From positions 1 through 32,599 of the forward strand of contig CAYJPL010000023.1 in the NCBI GenBank assembly GCA_964372125.1: a stretch of DNA of 32,599 nucleotides, read 5' to 3'. The translations under genes and the position numbers were made by a program. This stretch comes from Tannockella sp964372125. Lineage in GTDB: Bacteria > Bacillota_I > Bacilli_A > Erysipelotrichales > Coprobacillaceae. Shown here one piece after another: positions 17,301 through 23,833 of this stretch (position 1 is its first letter; every line of letters begins with the position of its first letter). A model generated the notes under the pieces. The model saw nothing but the letters and a program-made list of their open reading frames with translations, ran no database searches and was not told the DNA's origin.

Positions 17301-18637
17301 GGGAACACGGAAAAACGTATTTCTATCAAAATGAAGCGACATATGACCCGATTTCTCAAGAAGCGTGGATGTCACATAATGGAACGGTAAACGGGTATTC
17401 TTCTTATAAGGTAGCTAATCATGTTGATAATCATTATGCGGTAGGGTTAGGTATTTACAATGTATTTATTTATACTGGACCAACATATGATTCTACAGAA
17501 GTTCAAATTCAGTTAGATAATCCAATTGAAGTACCAAATAAGGAAAACGTAATTATTGAAAATGCATGTACACAAACATTCGCAAATGATGAAAAAGTGT
17601 TACAAAAATTCAACTATATCATTAATGGAGTAGGAAATAGTGTTAGTAGTGGAACAGATTCGGAAACTGGTGAAACTGGAACTGGTTGGGCAAGACAGTT
17701 TATAACATTGTATCAAAATGGTACAGCATCAGTAGGAAAGAAACAAAATTCAGAACATGAAAATGGGAAATATATTGGAGAGGATATTATAGAAAATATT
17801 GCACAACCAATGAACGAACCAGGTGATGTGGATTTATCTGCATTACAAGATATGTATGATGACGCATTATTATTAGATGAGTCTGATTATACAAAAGCAA
17901 GTTGGGAAATATTTGAAGAGGCAATGTCTAAAGCTGCAGTACAGCTAAATGATAAAGGTGAAGATTGGGCAGTGCAAAGTGATGTGGATAGTGCATACAC
18001 ATTATTAGACGAAGCAAAAAAAGCATTAACTGTGGAGACTTCAACACCAACTCCATCGTTAGTTACTATTGAAAACGCTGAACATGATATCATTATCGAA
18101 GAATTAACAGATACTATTATTGATGAAGATACGCTTGTTGATGTTCAGCTTGTAACTTTAACTGATGAGCAAATTAATATGGTAAAGAATACAACATCAA
18201 GTGAAGACGAGTTAGTTCTTGCATATGATATAAGCTTATTACAAGGTGGAGATATTGTTACACTTGATGGAACAGTGCTTGTAAAAATAAAATTATCTGA
18301 AGAACAAATTGAACAATATAGTAATTTTACGGTAGTATATGTAGATGCTGATGGAAATACAGAAGAAATGAAGAGTTCATTAGTTGGGGGATATCTGTGT
18401 TTTGAAACTACACACTTTAGTGTATATTCTCTATTAGCAACAACAAACAATACAACAGAAGTACCAAATGAGGGGGAATCTACTACACCTAATACGGGAG
18501 ACACTACGGTGCCAAATGAGGGGGAATCTACTACACCTAATACGGGAGACAGTACAAATCTTGCAATTTATGCATTATTATCTTTAGGCGCACTTAGTAT
18601 TTTAGTTAGCGAAAGAAAAAAAGTAAAAGTAAATTAA
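14366..18637 (+). CDS. Secreted, sortase-anchored beta-helix protein, probable glycan-active enzyme
   Basis: A 1423-residue cell-wall protein. In order: signal peptide (1-27, ending TTSTVSA); a Trp/Gly-containing region (about 30-300) that may be a beta-trefoil or carbohydrate-binding module; two fibronectin type III-like domains (about 307-400 and 405-490); a large two-part region (about 500-1110) with right-handed beta-helix character; a FIVAR-like helical domain (about 1156-1222); a beta-rich domain (about 1230-1360); and a wall anchor (TPNTG, hydrophobic helix, ERKKVKVN). The core motifs (VAQAAPLRRI, WASGGYVADS, VIGDHFWIWRADHGAG, TMYGLFVEHF, TLWNGEHGKTYFYQNE) resemble long secreted bacterial proteins variously annotated as 'adenylyl cyclase' or 'coagulation factor 5/8 type domain' and thought to be glycoside-hydrolase-like (GH55-like fold). 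No catalytic residue can be assigned. The AGGAGGG ribosome site and signal peptide fix the start. Confidence 0.8.
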   Translation: MKKILTIVTVVCMLVASLFTTSTVSATYVAKDAYQQNDAYSYFVDAKSGKVVESKDGELVATVDSTDGSSLPDSALFTIETYTDVNRIQVINSGTQMIWQSNGDSLVSNAGKVASINTGSWEGFELESTTVVEGATYIKNFSGKYITVNDEGAMSVTTNVGDASAFYIIDAKYDDVSIYFEHKESGEYIKSNGVDKALTVEAADVASLSDEFRYTEVWGNWEGPSVTFNSKAYPDTRWKAGDVDELTQIGGSSHGGWESVRFLANGDGTITFVEPINNNVLSVEGDKIVNTGSTEVTEESKFIVHSVVAPKKASNISVSDIEQNSATVSWTEVTNSLHSGYKVIATPTIGSGLAVIESEEIAGTTTTLTGLEKGTSYDIAVRTVNGLSPFSTSDSVSMQTLNGARPLQPENLSSTYNEGNIIVSFDAVDGATSYDIYHAPSAYAEYEKLDTVTETSYVATGIDPNNRYVHYYKVVANNENGSSALSSEFTSLETELFGENTIFIAETDTVENIDTVINDVFTLQNDFDADAQFNELRYSIYFKPGDYTETSVMNLGYYTQFAGLGELPTDVKLNNIAIPAYLPEGELGGDGNNATCNFWRSTENVAVYNTGNEQGKTQDGSWRADDLNWAVAQAAPLRRIYSERNISYDWNYGWASGGYVADSYIAADAGTHSGQQFYTRNSTITGEIFGTTLNNFYQGVEAPNSVNTLDESNANLLTSGEGYSNWSIPGAENNQQVFTMIDSTEELSEKPFLYLDGGEYKVFVPSIEENTSGTSWNHETGDMGKGESISIDEFFIAKEGDSAATINEQLEAGKNIFFSAGIYYAEEPIVVNNPDTIILGSGYASIIPTNDEAAMITGDVGGLIIAGLVFDAGEHSEYLLKVGNEKTDVRHEDNPTVLQDLFFRIGGTTDILTKADNALEINTNDVIGDHFWIWRADHGAGVEWYGNESAHGLIVNGDHMTMYGLFVEHFQSYNTLWNGEHGKTYFYQNEATYDPISQEAWMSHNGTVNGYSSYKVANHVDNHYAVGLGIYNVFIYTGPTYDSTEVQIQLDNPIEVPNKENVIIENACTQTFANDEKVLQKFNYIINGVGNSVSSGTDSETGETGTGWARQFITLYQNGTASVGKKQNSEHENGKYIGEDIIENIAQPMNEPGDVDLSALQDMYDDALLLDESDYTKASWEIFEEAMSKAAVQLNDKGEDWAVQSDVDSAYTLLDEAKKALTVETSTPTPSLVTIENAEHDIIIEELTDTIIDEDTLVDVQLVTLTDEQINMVKNTTSSEDELVLAYDISLLQGGDIVTLDGTVLVKIKLSEEQIEQYSNFTVVYVDADGNTEEMKSSLVGGYLCFETTHFSVYSLLATTNNTTEVPNEGESTTPNTGDTTVPNEGESTTPNTGDSTNLAIYALLSLGALSILVSERKKVKVN
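18461..18556 (+). repeat. Two 48-bp tandem repeats duplicating the sortase motif
   Basis: Units 18461-18508 and 18509-18556 each encode V-P-N-E-G-E-S-T-T-P-N-T-G-D-x-T and differ at only three bases. Both contain TPNTG, an LPxTG-like sorting sequence with Thr in the first position. Only the second copy sits directly before the hydrophobic helix and charged tail. Confidence 0.9.
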
Positions 18638-18652
18638 TAAGTGTTTAACAAT

Positions 18653-18690
18653 AAAAATCGCAGGGAGTATAAACTCCTTGCAATTTTTAT
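18653..18690 (+). terminator. Intrinsic terminator after the surface-protein gene
   Basis: AAAAATcGCAgGGAGT (18653-18668) pairs with ACTCCtTGCaATTTTT (18673-18688) with small mismatches around a short loop. The T-run is part of the stem. Confidence 0.75.
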
Positions 18691-18743
18691 ATTAAGATTT
18701 TAGAAATATCACGTTAATAATTTGTGAAATTGTATAAAATAAG

Positions 18744-18772
18744 TTGGAAAAAATAATAAAAAGTGATATAAT
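18744..18772 (+). promoter_or_regulatory. Sigma-A promoter of the mannose-family PTS operon
   Basis: TTGGAA (18744-18749), a 17-base spacer and TATAAT (18767-18772) form the best promoter in the window. Transcription would start near 18779, leaving a leader of about 80 bases. I saw no sigma-54-type TGGCAC-N5-TTGC element, unlike many levanase/mannose PTS operons. Confidence 0.8.
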
Positions 18773-18779
18773 GTAATAA

Positions 18780-18794
18780 ATGAAACCGTTTGTA
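18780..18794 (+). promoter_or_regulatory. cre-like catabolite-repression site
   Basis: ATGAAACCGTTTGTA fits the loose cre consensus WTGNAANCGNWNNCW with a single mismatch (T for C near the end). It covers the predicted transcription start of the PTS operon, where bound CcpA would block initiation or elongation. An RpiR-type operator is an alternative reading. Confidence 0.5.
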
Positions 18795-18861
18795 AAAGTG
18801 TGTGTGGTAATACAAATACAAATGAGTTTTGTACATACTAATGAAAGGGGAAGGTTAAAGT

Positions 18862-19827
18862 ATGGTAGGAATTATAATTGCAAGTCATGGTGATTTAGCA
18901 AAAGGCCTCTATCACTCGGCAGAGATGATTTTTGGTAAGCAAGAAGACGTTTTCGTTTGTACATTGGAACCAAGCGCTGGTCCAGAGTCAATCAAAGAAC
19001 AAATGGAAAAGGCTATTGCATCATTATCACAAAGTGAAGAGGTTTTAATTATAGCGGATTTATGGGGTGGAACTCCATTTAATCAAGCTAGTATGTTAAT
19101 CGAAGGTCATGAAAAATGGGCAATCGTTACTGGTGCGAGCTTACCAATGGTAATCGAAGCATATGCTGGAAGATTATCAATGGAAAGTGCTCACGATATT
19201 GCTAAGCACATTGTGCCATTAGCAAAAGAGAGCATTAAAGCAAAACCAGAAGGTTTAGTAGCAAAACCTGTAGCTAAAGCTACAAAAAAAGCGGCTGCAA
19301 TTCCAGAAGGAACAGTACGTGGAGATGGAAAAATCAATTATGTGTATACTCGTGTAGACACTAGATTACTTCATGGACAAGTTGCAACAACTTGGACAAA
19401 AGATAAGCAACCACAACGTATTGTAATTGCTTCGGATTCAGTTTCAAAAGATGAATTAAGAAAAACAATGGTTATTCAAGCTGCGCCACCAGGTGTGTCA
19501 GTACATGTTGTACCATTAGATCAATTAGTAAAAATAAGTAATGATCCACGTTTAGGTGGAACAAGAATGATGGTGTTATTTGAAACGCCACAAGATGCAT
19601 TATACTGTATCGAAAAGGGAGTTAAACTTCCTGAAGTATGTCTAGGGTCAATGGCTCATAGCGAAGGAAAAGCAGTTGTTTCTAGAGCGTTAGCAATGGA
19701 CAAAGATGATCTTGAAACTATTGAAAAATTAGTTGCATCAGGAGCACGTATTTATGGTCAAGTAGTACCAAGTGAAAGTGTTCTTAAAATCGAAGATCTT
19801 ATCAAAAAAGCAAAAGAATTACTATAA
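18862..19827 (+). CDS. manX: PTS mannose/fructose/sorbose-family EIIAB, fused
   Basis: Cytosolic phosphotransfer subunit of a mannose-family PTS. A 321-residue IIA-IIB fusion. IIA (about 1-130) carries the phospho-histidine His9 in IIIASHGDLAKG and LWGGTPFNQASML. An Ala/Pro/Lys-rich linker (about 131-152) follows, then IIB (about 158-321) with the phospho-histidine His171 in TRVDTRLLHGQV. Phosphate flows from HPr to His9, to His171, to the incoming sugar. Family substrates include mannose, glucose, fructose, glucosamine and GalNAc; the exact sugar is not readable. It is the first gene of a four-gene operon and has a good ribosome site (AAAGGGGAAGG). The symbol is by family analogy. Confidence 0.93.
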   Translation: MVGIIIASHGDLAKGLYHSAEMIFGKQEDVFVCTLEPSAGPESIKEQMEKAIASLSQSEEVLIIADLWGGTPFNQASMLIEGHEKWAIVTGASLPMVIEAYAGRLSMESAHDIAKHIVPLAKESIKAKPEGLVAKPVAKATKKAAAIPEGTVRGDGKINYVYTRVDTRLLHGQVATTWTKDKQPQRIVIASDSVSKDELRKTMVIQAAPPGVSVHVVPLDQLVKISNDPRLGGTRMMVLFETPQDALYCIEKGVKLPEVCLGSMAHSEGKAVVSRALAMDKDDLETIEKLVASGARIYGQVVPSESVLKIEDLIKKAKELL

Positions 19828-19848
19828 TTAAGCGGAGGAGAAACAAAA

Positions 19849-20652
19849 ATGGATATATTAACAGTAGTATTGGTTGTCCTTGTTGCGTTCTTGGCTGGGG
19901 TAGAATCTATCTTAGACCAATTCCAATTTCATCAACCAATCGTATGTTGTACATTAATGGGATTAGTTAGTGGACATTTAGAAGCCGGAATTATTTTAGG
20001 TGGTACATTACAAATGTTAGCACTTGGTTGGGCAAACATTGGGGCAGCAATCGCACCAGATGCAGCACTTGCATCAGTTGGTTCATCAATTGCTATGATT
20101 TTACTTTTAGAAGGTGGAGAAACAAATATTGCTAATGCAGTAACAGTTTCAATTGCAATCGCAACACCAGTATCAGTTGCAGGGACAGCTTTATCAATGG
20201 CTGGACGTACATTAGCAATACCTTTAGTACATGGTATGGATAATGCTGCAAAAACTGCAAACTATAGAGGAATTGAATTTTTTCATTGGTTAGCAGTGTT
20301 TATGCAAGGAATTAAAGTAGCTATTCCTGCTGCTGCATTATGTTTCTTATCACCAGCTGTAGTAGCTGATGCAATGCAATCTTTACCAACATGGTTAGTA
20401 GATGGTATGGCTATCGGTGGTGGAATGGTTGCCGCTGTAGGGTATGCAATGGTTATTAACTTAATGGCATCTAAAGATGTATGGCCATTCTTCGCATTAG
20501 GATTCATCGTAGCAATTATTGGAGAAATTACATTAATTGGATTAGGTGTAATCGGTGTTGCGTTAGCATTAATTTACCTTGCACTTAAAGATTCGGGTGG
20601 TTCAACTGGTTCAGCTGGTGATCCAATCGGCGACATCATTGATGAGTACTAA
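19849..20652 (+). CDS. manY: PTS mannose/fructose/sorbose-family EIIC
   Basis: Membrane channel subunit, 267 residues, hydrophobic throughout with repeated Gly/Ala-rich helices. The N-terminal pattern (VVLVAFLAGVESILDQFQFHQPIVCCTLMG) and LEAGIILGGTLQMLALGWANIGAAIAPD are hallmark ManY sequences. It works with EIID to translocate the sugar while EIIB phosphorylates it. It starts 21 bases after EIIAB with a GCGGAGGAG ribosome site. The C-terminus has an atypical Gly/Ser-rich tail, G-G-S-T-G-S-A-G-D. Confidence 0.95.
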   Translation: MDILTVVLVVLVAFLAGVESILDQFQFHQPIVCCTLMGLVSGHLEAGIILGGTLQMLALGWANIGAAIAPDAALASVGSSIAMILLLEGGETNIANAVTVSIAIATPVSVAGTALSMAGRTLAIPLVHGMDNAAKTANYRGIEFFHWLAVFMQGIKVAIPAAALCFLSPAVVADAMQSLPTWLVDGMAIGGGMVAAVGYAMVINLMASKDVWPFFALGFIVAIIGEITLIGLGVIGVALALIYLALKDSGGSTGSAGDPIGDIIDEY

Positions 20653-20671
20653 GAAAGGGAGGAAAACGAAA

Positions 20672-21481
20672 ATGGAAAACAAAATTAAATTATCAAAAAA
20701 AGTTAGAAATCAAGTTGCGTTCCGTCATCAGTTCCTTCAAGCTTCTTGGAACTATGAGCGTATGCAAAATGGTGGTTGGTGTTATTCAATTATCCCAGCT
20801 ATCAAAGAATTATACCCAAATAAAGAAGATCAAATTGAAGCTTTAAAAAGACATTTAGAGTTCTACAATACACAACCGTATGTTTCAGCTCCAGTAATGG
20901 GTGTTACATTAGCTTTAGAAGAAGAAAAAGCTAATGGGGCTCCTGTTGAAGAATCAGCGATTCAAGGGGTTAAAGTTGGTATGATGGGACCTCTTGCCGG
21001 TGTAGGGGATCCAGTATTCTGGTTTACTGCTCGTCCAATTATTGGGGCATTAGGTGCTGGTCTTGCAATTGGTGGAAACATCTTAGGACCAATCTTATTC
21101 TTCGTGTTATGGAATGCATTACGTATGGGATTCATTTACTATACACAAGAAATGGGATACAACTTAGGAACACAAATCACAAAAGACTTATCAGGTGGAT
21201 TACTTGGTAAAATCACTACTGGTGCATCAGTACTTGGGATGTTCATCATTGGTGGATTAGTACAAAGATGGGTTAATATCCGTTTCTCTGATGCGATTAT
21301 TGTAAATCCAGACAGTGGTGCTACATTACAAGCTCAGGTTGATGCGTTAACTCCTGGTTTATTAGGGTTATTATTAACATTACTTTGTGCATTCTTACTT
21401 AAAAAGAAAGTATCTCCAATTGTAATTATCCTTGGATTATTCGTTGTAGGTATTGCTGGTAAATATTTCGGATTATTCTAG
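20672..21481 (+). CDS. manZ: PTS mannose/fructose/sorbose-family EIID
   Basis: Membrane subunit unique to the mannose PTS family, 269 residues from this start. Conserved features include QASWNYERMQNGGWCYSIIP near the N-terminus, MMGPLAGVGDPVFWFTARPI, and C-terminal membrane segments. The open frame extends upstream to 20579 inside EIIC, but the ATG at 20672 has AGGGAGG (20656-20662) at ideal spacing and the family N-terminus begins there, so the upstream extension is rejected. Confidence 0.95.
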   Translation: MENKIKLSKKVRNQVAFRHQFLQASWNYERMQNGGWCYSIIPAIKELYPNKEDQIEALKRHLEFYNTQPYVSAPVMGVTLALEEEKANGAPVEESAIQGVKVGMMGPLAGVGDPVFWFTARPIIGALGAGLAIGGNILGPILFFVLWNALRMGFIYYTQEMGYNLGTQITKDLSGGLLGKITTGASVLGMFIIGGLVQRWVNIRFSDAIIVNPDSGATLQAQVDALTPGLLGLLLTLLCAFLLKKKVSPIVIILGLFVVGIAGKYFGLF

Positions 21482-21511
21482 AAATTAATTAAATAGAAGG
21501 TGGTGGAAGTT

Positions 21512-21874
21512 TTGGTTCAATCAAGTAACAGAAAAGTTGATGTAACAGCGAAGGCAACGTCATACTTAGGAATGAGCAGTTATGGTAACGTAATGGTCGG
21601 AGATAAAGCGTTCGAATATTATAATGAAAAAAATATAAGAGATTTTATCCAAATTCCTTGGAATGAAATTGAGTATGTTGCAGCTTCAGTGTACTTTAAT
21701 AAATGGATTAATAGGTTTGTAATAGTAACGAAATCAAGCGGAAAATTCTCTTTTGCAACAAAAAAGAATAAAGAAGTTTTAAGAGTTGTTAGAATGTATC
21801 TTGGTCCTGAAAAAGTGTTGAAATCCAAAACTTTTATGCAAGCTATTAAAGAAAGAATATTCAAAAATAAATAA
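21512..21874 (+). CDS. manO: DUF956 protein, ManO-type PTS-linked regulator
   Basis: A 120-residue protein of the DUF956 family that follows mannose PTS operons in lactic-acid and related bacteria. Matching features are an N-terminus VQSSNRKVDVTAKATSYLG, then NVMVGDKAFEYY, FIQIPWNEIEYVAASV and a C-terminal LGPEKVLKSKTF. I choose the TTG at 21512: AAGGTGG (21497-21503) lies eight bases upstream, and the family N-terminus begins there. The GTGs at 21500 and 21503 fall inside that ribosome site. The biochemical role is not known; DUF956 is linked to the mannose transporter complex or its regulation. A terminator follows. Confidence 0.85.
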   Translation: MVQSSNRKVDVTAKATSYLGMSSYGNVMVGDKAFEYYNEKNIRDFIQIPWNEIEYVAASVYFNKWINRFVIVTKSSGKFSFATKKNKEVLRVVRMYLGPEKVLKSKTFMQAIKERIFKNK

Positions 21875-21896
21875 TTATTAGTGATTAGAAATATGA

Positions 21897-21936
21897 AAGA
21901 TAACAAGTTGTATTATGCAATTTGTTATCTTTTTTT
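21897..21936 (+). terminator. Intrinsic terminator of the mannose PTS operon
   Basis: GATAACAAgTTG (21899-21910) pairs with CAAtTTGTTATC (21918-21929) around a seven-base loop, followed by a long T-run. Confidence 0.88.
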
Positions 21937-22012
21937 ATTTCTTGTAATATTTGATATAATTATAATGTTTGTATTAAATATTGTAGAATAAACACTCAGT
22001 AATTTTGATTTA

Positions 22013-22021
22013 TGTTATAAT
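22013..22021 (+). promoter_or_regulatory. Extended -10 promoter of tilS
   Basis: TGTTATAAT fits TGn-TATAAT exactly. No convincing -35 is present, as expected for extended -10 promoters. The end of the box is 15 bases from the tilS ATG, so the leader would be only about 8-10 bases. Confidence 0.5.
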
Positions 22022-22036
22022 ACTTTTGGTGATAAA

Positions 22037-23269
22037 ATGAGACAAAATATATTAGATAAGAAAAATAAATATATAGTAGGAGTATCGGGTGGTGTAGATT
22101 CTATGGCATTGGTGGATATGTTATATAAAAATAACTATCAAATAATTGTTTGCCATGTAAACTATAATTATCGTCATGATAGTTATGTAGATCAAGAACT
22201 GGTAACAAATTATTGTAAACAGAGAAATATTCCTATTCATATACATGTGGAAACAAAGTCACATAGTGAAGGTAATTTTCAAATGCATGCAAGGGAGCTA
22301 AGGTATAACTTCTACAAGGAAATTGCCAGTAAACATGATACTAAAAAAGTAATTCTCGGGCATCACTACAATGACAACATCGAAAATGTTTACATGCAAT
22401 ATGATAGAGGAAGTACACTAGGATATATTGGTATACAAGAGGTTAGTCATATTTTTTCTTTAGAAATATATCGCCCACTACTCCATATGTATAAAGAGGA
22501 ATTATATAAATACTGTGTTGACAATAAGGTAGAATATCATGAAGATTATACAAATTTTGAAAATGAGTTTACTAGAGATTATGTCCGAAATACTATTTTG
22601 CCCGAACTAGATAAGAGGGAGATAGATAAGTTACTTAATAAAGCATCAAAACATAATGTTACATATAAGGAAAAAACACATTTAATGCAAGAGGTACTTA
22701 GTAAATATAATGAGCAAGGATTTATAAGATTAAATGAAGTTGGTGAAAATATATTAGATGTATTTCTATATCAAATAATAAAAGAACATGTATATCCACC
22801 TATGATTTCTAAGGCATTAATAGAAGAAATCATCAAGCAAATGAAGAGTGATAAGCCAAATATCGTAGTTTCGATTGGAATTAATTCTCAGTTCATAAAA
22901 GAATACGATAATATATACATCCAACAAAAAAAGGAAGTAGAAAAATATTGTTTTGAATATGATAAAATTACGTATATAAGTAATCCGCATTTTACCCTTG
23001 CAAATGATGGTCCACTAAATTGTGGCGTATTTGTAGAGGAAAGAGACTTTCCCATTACAATACGTTGTGTGCAAGCAGGAGATAAAATATTAACAAGTGG
23101 TGGGACTAAAAAAATTAGTAGGCTATTTATTGATAGAAAAATCCCAAAAGGAAAAAGAAATGTATGGCCAATAGTTATCGCAAGTGATGGTAGAGTAATA
23201 TTAGTGCCTAATATTGCAAAAAATATTAAGTATTTATATTCAAAACCCAATTTATATGTGGTAAAATAA
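22037..23269 (+). CDS. tilS: tRNA(Ile)-lysidine synthase
   Basis: Essential enzyme that converts the wobble C34 of tRNA-Ile(CAU) to lysidine so it reads AUA. The 410-residue protein has the N-type ATP-pyrophosphatase P-loop SGGVDS (17-22), VILGHHYNDNIENVYM (about 111) and the TRDYVRNTILPEL segment (about 182), then a C-terminal domain with GDKILTSGGTKKISRLFIDRK (about 350-370) typical of TilS. The ribosome site is only a weak GGTGAT. It begins the tilS-hpt-ftsH block conserved across Firmicutes. Confidence 0.95.
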   Translation: MRQNILDKKNKYIVGVSGGVDSMALVDMLYKNNYQIIVCHVNYNYRHDSYVDQELVTNYCKQRNIPIHIHVETKSHSEGNFQMHARELRYNFYKEIASKHDTKKVILGHHYNDNIENVYMQYDRGSTLGYIGIQEVSHIFSLEIYRPLLHMYKEELYKYCVDNKVEYHEDYTNFENEFTRDYVRNTILPELDKREIDKLLNKASKHNVTYKEKTHLMQEVLSKYNEQGFIRLNEVGENILDVFLYQIIKEHVYPPMISKALIEEIIKQMKSDKPNIVVSIGINSQFIKEYDNIYIQQKKEVEKYCFEYDKITYISNPHFTLANDGPLNCGVFVEERDFPITIRCVQAGDKILTSGGTKKISRLFIDRKIPKGKRNVWPIVIASDGRVILVPNIAKNIKYLYSKPNLYVVK

Positions 23270-23287
23270 GTAGACTAAGGAGCGGAA

Positions 23288-23824
23288 ATGAAGATGCATA
23301 AAGATATAAAAGAGATACTTTTATCAGAAAAACAAATTAGTGATAAATGTAAAGAACTAGCAAAACAAATTGATGAAGATTATAAAGGACAACAAGTAAT
23401 TCTTGTAGCGTTATTAAAAGGATCAGTACCTTTTTTAGCAGAATTATCAAAATACATTGAAACAGATGTTACTTTTGATTATATGAATGTAAGTAGTTAT
23501 GAAGGAACAGAGTCTAAAACACTTGTTGTAAAACAAGATTTACAAGAAGATATTGTAGGAAAACATATATTAATTGTTGAAGATATACTAGATACTGGTA
23601 AAACTTTAAAAAATGTAAAAGATATGTTAATTAATAGAGAAGCAAAAACTGTAAAAATTGTAACTTTATTAGATAAAAAAGAGGGTCGCGTTTTTGATAT
23701 GTCGGCTGATTATATTGGATTTGATATACCAAATGAATTTGTTGTTGGGTTTGGTTTAGATTTTAATGAAAGGTTCCGTCAGTTACCTTATATTGGAATT
23801 CTAAAAGAGGAATGTTATCAATAA
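23288..23824 (+). CDS. hpt: Hypoxanthine phosphoribosyltransferase
   Basis: Purine salvage enzyme that joins hypoxanthine or guanine to PRPP. It is 178 residues long with the PRPP-binding motif IVEDILDTGKTL (about 96-107), an ALLKGSVPFLAEL loop (about 39-51), and C-terminal DYIGFDIPNEFVVGFGLDFNERFR. Two ATGs (23288 and 23294) lie 5 and 11 bases after AAGGAG (23277-23282); the first is kept, but the second is possible. Its position between tilS and ftsH is the usual Firmicute order. Confidence 0.95.
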   Translation: MKMHKDIKEILLSEKQISDKCKELAKQIDEDYKGQQVILVALLKGSVPFLAELSKYIETDVTFDYMNVSSYEGTESKTLVVKQDLQEDIVGKHILIVEDILDTGKTLKNVKDMLINREAKTVKIVTLLDKKEGRVFDMSADYIGFDIPNEFVVGFGLDFNERFRQLPYIGILKEECYQ

Positions 23825-23833
23825 GGAGAGTAT

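Noticed and set aside
18461..18556. Tandem repeats considered as a CRISPR-like array
   Set aside because: There are only two direct units, with no spacers, and they are in frame within the wall-anchor region of a surface protein.
18690..18861. Sigma-54 promoter for the mannose PTS
   Set aside because: I found no TGGCAC-N5-TTGC-like sequence, whereas a good sigma-A promoter is present.
20579..20671. N-terminal extension of EIID overlapping EIIC
   Set aside because: The extension is read from EIIC coding sequence in another frame. A strong ribosome site and the family N-terminus support the ATG at 20672.
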